Source: Eubacteriales bacterium (GTDB taxonomy: Bacteria; Bacillota_A; Clostridia; Lachnospirales; Lachnospiraceae). Taken from it: 9,894 nucleotides of DNA. Both the position numbers and the translations under genes were made by a program. How positions within the stretch are numbered: position 1 is the first letter of the stretch; the number at the start of each line of letters is the position of its first letter. Positions 7,078-9,894 of this stretch are shown here, in pieces. The notes under the pieces are model-generated. The model made no database searches. It had not been told where the DNA came from and saw nothing but the letters and a program-made list of their open reading frames with translations. The stretch is taken from the NCBI GenBank assembly GCA_030527765.1, contig JAUNAE010000119.1:1-9894 (forward strand), in the 5' to 3' direction.

Positions 7078-9832
7078 ATACTGTCATAAAGAAGGATCCG
7101 TTTGTAAGCTGTTGTTGTTCTCCATTTGGAAGGACAATGACAGCTTTTGTATTTGCAGGAATGCTGCCTTTGATGAAGTATCCCTGTTCTACTTTACCCC
7201 AGGTCAGCTCAATATTTCCACGGGCACTCATATAAGAGCCGCTGACTTCTGTAAGAGGTACATGATACTCAGGTGCAATGCGAATCTCATCGTAAGCCAG
7301 TCCGGCATTCTGAATGCCAAGCACGCGTCTGTACAGGAAATCTCCGACGCATCCAAAAGCATAATGGTTAAAGGAGCACTCATTTCGCTGACCGTCAACT
7401 CGGATCGCATCCCAGTTTTCCCACATAGTAGTAGCACCATGATCGACTTCATACAGCCAGGACGGACACTGTCTCTGGAACAATACCTTCCATGCCACAT
7501 CTTCGTATCCGTAATCGCAGAGAACATCCAGAAGATGCGGAGTAGACATAAATCCGGTATCCAGACGATATCCGTTTGCTGCAATCAGTTCCTTCAGTCT
7601 CTCAGCAAATTTCACTGCCATTTCACCGGAAACCATGTGATACTTCAAGGCAAGAATGTAATTGCCCTGCATTTCCTGACCAAGTTTTCCCTCCGAAGTA
7701 ACATACTCTTCTGCAAACGCCTCTCTCACACGTTTCCCATATGCTTCATAAATTTCCGCGTTATCCGTATGTCCCAACAGTCTGGAAATTTTTGCATACA
7801 GATCGGAAATATGTGCCAGAAGTGCGGTATCCGCATAATTCATTGTTAAATATGCAGACATTGGTCCATCGGTAAAGCCCTGCTCATTGACAACACTCGG
7901 AATGATCCAGTCTCCGAAATGGAAACCACTGTTAATCAGATAATGCTGATTATCCAGCTGTCTGCCGGTCATGGATGTAACATCCACCTGCGGTGCAGCT
8001 ACTGTATTGTATGGAGTCGGAAGTTCATAAGCTGCTGCTTTCATCGCAGAAAGCCACTTGCCCATAGCCTCATAGTTGTCTTCCAGAACCGTTTTGTCTC
8101 CATATAACTCATAGAGCTGCCACGGAAGAGTCAGAATGACATCTCCCCATCCAAGAGACCCTCCGCTTGTCTGGGAAATATAACAGTTGATCTGAGGAAC
8201 GGTACCGAGAATATGACCATTCTCATACTGTTCCACACGGATGCTCTTAAGCCAGGACTTGTAGAATTCCGTCATCTGCTGATTGTACAGCGCAGAAGCA
8301 CCATAAACTACCACATCTCCTGTCCAGCCGGCTTTTTCTCTCGTCGGGCAGTCCGTCGGAATGGTGATATTGTTGGATCTCTGACTCCAGTAGATATTGT
8401 GCTGCAGCTGATTCAGAGATGGATCCGAGCAGGAGAAACTTCCGGTTACCGGATTCTCGGTGCTGATGGCCAGAGCCGTAAACTGCTCTTTCTTCCAGTC
8501 TTTTCCACCGGTGACACGAACGTAGCGGAAGCCATGGTAGGTGAATTTCGGTTTGAAAACTTCCTCATCGTCACCATTACAAATATAAGTATCCTTCTGC
8601 GGCTGAGTCGAATTTTCCAGTGTATAGAAATAATTTCCTTCCGGATCCAGCTCTTCCCCGTGGTCAAAAACAATCTCTTCCCCTTTTTCACCGTGAATGC
8701 GTACCTCCAGAATACCCGCAAAATTCTGACCGAAGTCTACCAGTGTCTCACCCTTCGGAGATGTCCAGATTCTCTTGGCAGTCACATGCTCGAACACCTT
8801 CGCCAGAGGGTAACTCTGTGCTTCCAGAGTCTCATCCGGCTTGTCTCTTACGAGAACTTTTTTCCACCAGTCATCCTCATAGAAAACAAGAGACGGATCT
8901 CCATCCACGTTCCTTGCATCATAGAGTTCTCCGTAGAACAGGTCTGCTTTTCGAACCGGACCATCATAAGAATATTTCCAGCTGTCATCTGTCACAATCA
9001 CATCTTTCGAGCCATCCGCATACCAGATGTGCAGTTCCATTAACAGACCAGGTACTTCTCCGTATTCACAGCCTCTTCCGAAAGCAATTTTTCCTTTGTA
9101 CCATCCATCTGCCACTGTGACATGTATGGCATTACTTTCCTGCAGCAGATCTTTCACATCAAAGGACTGATACTGAATCCGCTTGTTGTATGTCGTAAAT
9201 CCCGGATTCAGCAGAGAATCTGTCACTTCTCTTCCATTGATCTTCGCATCATAAATTCCGTGGGAAGTAATGTACAGTCTTGCTTTTACCACATCTTTCT
9301 TTGCTTCAAAAGTCTTTCGCATAGAAACTGCCGGATCGTAAGGCTCAACAGGAAGTTCTTTTACGATGTCGCCTTCAATACGCATCTCCACCTGCTCGCC
9401 GCGCATAATGGCTGCGATCTGATCATCCCAGACCTTTCTTGCCTGTTCCAGAGGATTCTTCGGAAGCTGTGGAAGAGCCTCCGGCTCAATCCAGTTCGCT
9501 GTCCATTCTGCAGCATCTCGAAGTGCCGTTTCAAAACCTGCTTTTTCGCTTTCCGCCCACTCATCCTTCTGATTCCAGATGCGAACCTGATACGAATATT
9601 CGGATAAAGACTTCAGGCTCTCACCTTCATAGCGAATGCCAATCGTCTCGCTGCTCTCAACTTTTCCCGTATTCCAGATTTCACGTCCGTTTTCATCCCA
9701 GACACGAATCTCATAAGCACTCTGAAAAATATTTTCCTCTTCTGCCTCGATCATCCAGGAAAAGGATGGATTGGAAACAGAAACTGAAAGTGGACGAACC
9801 ATATTTTCGCATGTCAAATTTGTAATCTTCAT
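7076..9832 (-). CDS. Alpha-L-rhamnosidase, glycoside hydrolase family 78, cytoplasmic
   Basis: 918 residues, full family length. Domains in order: N-terminal Ig/Fn3-like sandwich (1-105), Bac_rhamnosid_N (about 172-340, with ARLYITSHGIYDAKING), jelly-roll Bac_rhamnosid (about 345-455, with VDFGQNFAG and FTYHGFRYVRV), (alpha/alpha)6 catalytic barrel (about 460-830), and C-terminal beta-sandwich (about 835-905). The active-site signature DCPTREKAGWTGD (494-506) has exactly the spacing of D567/E572/D579 in Bacillus RhaB. E499 is the expected general acid and E805 in WENW the general base of this inverting enzyme, which removes non-reducing terminal alpha-L-rhamnose. No signal peptide is present, so the substrate must be imported, presumably by the GPH transporter. 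The start is ATG 9830-9832, because a GAGGGGG run lies just upstream and the protein aligns from here with the neighbour's N-terminus. The frame stays open to the window edge, so a longer form is not formally excluded. Residues about 118-168 are a charged insert between the first two beta domains. The promoter is outside the window. Confidence 0.93.
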   Translation of the reverse strand: MKITNLTCENMVRPLSVSVSNPSFSWMIEAEEENIFQSAYEIRVWDENGREIWNTGKVESSETIGIRYEGESLKSLSEYSYQVRIWNQKDEWAESEKAGFETALRDAAEWTANWIEPEALPQLPKNPLEQARKVWDDQIAAIMRGEQVEMRIEGDIVKELPVEPYDPAVSMRKTFEAKKDVVKARLYITSHGIYDAKINGREVTDSLLNPGFTTYNKRIQYQSFDVKDLLQESNAIHVTVADGWYKGKIAFGRGCEYGEVPGLLMELHIWYADGSKDVIVTDDSWKYSYDGPVRKADLFYGELYDARNVDGDPSLVFYEDDWWKKVLVRDKPDETLEAQSYPLAKVFEHVTAKRIWTSPKGETLVDFGQNFAGILEVRIHGEKGEEIVFDHGEELDPEGNYFYTLENSTQPQKDTYICNGDDEEVFKPKFTYHGFRYVRVTGGKDWKKEQFTALAISTENPVTGSFSCSDPSLNQLQHNIYWSQRSNNITIPTDCPTREKAGWTGDVVVYGASALYNQQMTEFYKSWLKSIRVEQYENGHILGTVPQINCYISQTSGGSLGWGDVILTLPWQLYELYGDKTVLEDNYEAMGKWLSAMKAAAYELPTPYNTVAAPQVDVTSMTGRQLDNQHYLINSGFHFGDWIIPSVVNEQGFTDGPMSAYLTMNYADTALLAHISDLYAKISRLLGHTDNAEIYEAYGKRVREAFAEEYVTSEGKLGQEMQGNYILALKYHMVSGEMAVKFAERLKELIAANGYRLDTGFMSTPHLLDVLCDYGYEDVAWKVLFQRQCPSWLYEVDHGATTMWENWDAIRVDGQRNECSFNHYAFGCVGDFLYRRVLGIQNAGLAYDEIRIAPEYHVPLTEVSGSYMSARGNIELTWGKVEQGYFIKGSIPANTKAVIVLPNGEQQQLTNGSFFMTV

Positions 9833-9836
9833 AAGC

Positions 9837-9843
9837 CCCCTCA
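9837..9843 (-). promoter_or_regulatory. Ribosome binding site that decides the rhamnosidase start
   Basis: The minus strand carries a purine-rich GAGGGGG run a few bases before ATG 9832. An in-frame ATG at 9844 would place this run inside the coding region, and TTG codons further upstream lack a comparable site. The remaining bases to 9894 show no other gene or recognisable promoter. Confidence 0.6.
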
Positions 9844-9894
9844 TTCTTTCTAAACTGATCTTTTTCTGCAACAATCTGCTCTGTCTGTTTTTCT

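Noticed and set aside
7067..7849. A 260-codon plus-strand open frame after the regulator
   Set aside because: It overlaps the C-terminal third of the rhamnosidase gene in antisense; composition is typical of a shadow frame and there is no start signal.
8213..9043. A 276-codon open frame on the plus strand inside the intact rhamnosidase gene
   Set aside because: It is antisense to a well-supported GH78 coding region, its translation resembles no family and is rich in His, Arg, Cys and Ser as expected from reverse-complement reading, and no promoter or ribosome site was seen.
9833..9874. An upstream TTG start giving a 932-residue rhamnosidase
   Set aside because: The GAGGGGG site lies directly before ATG 9832, and the first 14 residues of the longer form do not align with the neighbour's N-terminus.
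1..9894. CRISPR arrays, tRNA/rRNA genes, insertion sequences, phage or defence genes
   Set aside because: No spaced direct repeats, cloverleaf-like segments, terminal inverted repeats, transposase or defence protein motifs were found by reading both strands.

Overview
This window looks like chromosomal DNA from a gut Clostridia-type Firmicute, most likely Lachnospiraceae. Shine-Dalgarno sites are strong (GGGAGG, AAGGAG, GAGG), intergenic DNA is AT-rich while genes are of moderate GC, GTG starts are used, and the protein families are typical of that group. The assignment is an inference from style; no marker gene is present.

Layout. (1) Positions 1-1797, plus strand: the 3' part of a gene for a large extracytoplasmic C-terminal beta-propeller protein, cut by the window edge. 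(2) 1834-1883: a bidirectional hairpin terminator closing this gene and the convergent transporter gene. (3) 1921-3327, minus strand: a GPH-family (MelB-like) sugar:cation symporter. (4) 3575-5610, minus strand: a GH78 alpha-L-rhamnosidase gene carrying an internal, out-of-frame deletion. It survives as an 88-residue N-terminal fragment and a 592-residue fragment containing the whole catalytic barrel. (5) 5825-7021, plus strand: an AraC-family regulator divergent from the broken rhamnosidase. (6) 7076-9832, minus strand: a second GH78 alpha-L-rhamnosidase, intact, 918 aa, convergent with the regulator.

From 1921 onward this reads as a small rhamnoside-utilisation locus. The transporter would import a rhamnosylated glycoside or oligosaccharide, the cytoplasmic GH78 enzymes (no signal peptide on either) would release L-rhamnose, and the AraC protein would sense the substrate or a product and control the flanking genes. 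The substrate is not readable from sequence. No genes for rhamnose catabolism (isomerase, kinase, aldolase) are in the window. The propeller gene appears to be an unrelated neighbour separated by the terminator.

I found no CRISPR array, tRNA or rRNA gene, insertion sequence, phage gene or defence system, and no wholly new system. The least ordinary features are the freshly broken rhamnosidase, its extra helical C-terminal tail, and the compact, face-to-face promoter region between it and the regulator. No gene-free stretch exceeds 300 bases.
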